Shown here one piece after another: positions 6,867 to 6,963 of a stretch of DNA of 6,963 nucleotides (the first letter of the stretch is position 1; every line of letters begins with the position of its first letter). The position numbers and the translations under genes were made by a program. This DNA is from Thermoflavifilum sp. (GTDB lineage: Bacteria; Bacteroidota; Bacteroidia; Chitinophagales; Chitinophagaceae): assembly GCA_019683625.1 (NCBI GenBank), contig JADGHY010000110.1:1-6963 (forward strand), in the 5' to 3' direction. Under the pieces are notes generated by a model. The model had not been told where the DNA came from and did not search any database. It saw nothing but the letters and a program-made list of their open reading frames with translations.

Positions 6867-6963
6867 AAAGCATTACCTGCATGGCTGATTTTTATTTGCT
6901 GCCGCCCATCTGTAGCGGTAAAGGTTTACATGTGATGTTGGGATAAGGTTAAACATTTGTATG
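6867..6963. other. Non-coding right edge, no supported gene
   Basis: The 97 bp after the beta-galactosidase stop hold no convincing terminator. The best hairpin, CCGC/GCGG around 6903-6918, has only 4 bp and no T tract after it. On the minus strand a frame is open from the edge (6962) to a TAA at 6875-6873, giving 29 residues ending QPCR. This could be the tail of a convergent gene outside the window, but it is too short to support. The window ends on ATG (6961-6963), which cannot be judged as a start from this sequence. Confidence 0.3.

Noticed and set aside
6952..6959. AACATTTG as a -7 promoter element just before the terminal ATG
   Set aside because: It is one base off consensus, no TTG lies at 19-21 bp upstream, and it would leave no space before the ATG at 6961.

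Overview
This window reads as ordinary chromosomal DNA of a Bacteroidota bacterium, probably of the Chitinophagaceae type. The evidence is the two candidate promoters of the TTG-N19-21-TAnnTTTG class, the absence of Shine-Dalgarno sequences before all genes, signal peptides ending in Gln-rich AQAQ/FAQQ cleavage regions, and protein families typical of glycan-degrading members of that phylum. The genus is an inference and was not tested. I see no mobile elements, CRISPR arrays, rRNA or tRNA genes.

Layout, left to right. Positions 1-70 (minus) hold the first 23 codons of an exported protein that runs off the left edge. Positions 71-180 are a divergent intergenic region with a good promoter for the rightward genes. 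Positions 181-2153 (plus) hold two overlapping genes: a sugar-1-phosphate nucleotidyltransferase-like protein, and an APH-fold sugar kinase resembling N-acetylhexosamine 1-kinases. Positions 2157-3581 (minus) hold an exported SGNH-type acetylesterase of the 'sialate O-acetylesterase' (SASA) family, which meets the kinase gene tail to tail across 3 bp. Positions 3582-3662 are a second divergent intergenic region. Positions 3663/3666-6866 (plus) hold a full-length exported LacZ-type GH2 beta-galactosidase. Positions 6867-6963 hold no gene I can support.

Together the genes suggest a small glycan-salvage neighbourhood. In the periplasm the esterase would strip acetyl groups and the beta-galactosidase would release terminal galactose. 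In the cytoplasm the kinase would make a sugar 1-phosphate and the nucleotidyltransferase would turn it into a nucleotide sugar. The individual enzyme classes are well supported. The joint pathway and the actual sugars are inference. No SusC/SusD pair, transporter or regulator lies in the window, so it cannot be called a complete polysaccharide utilisation locus. I found no convincing sign of an undescribed system. The most useful open questions are the substrate of the kinase/nucleotidyltransferase pair and the very short predicted leaders of the two rightward transcripts.
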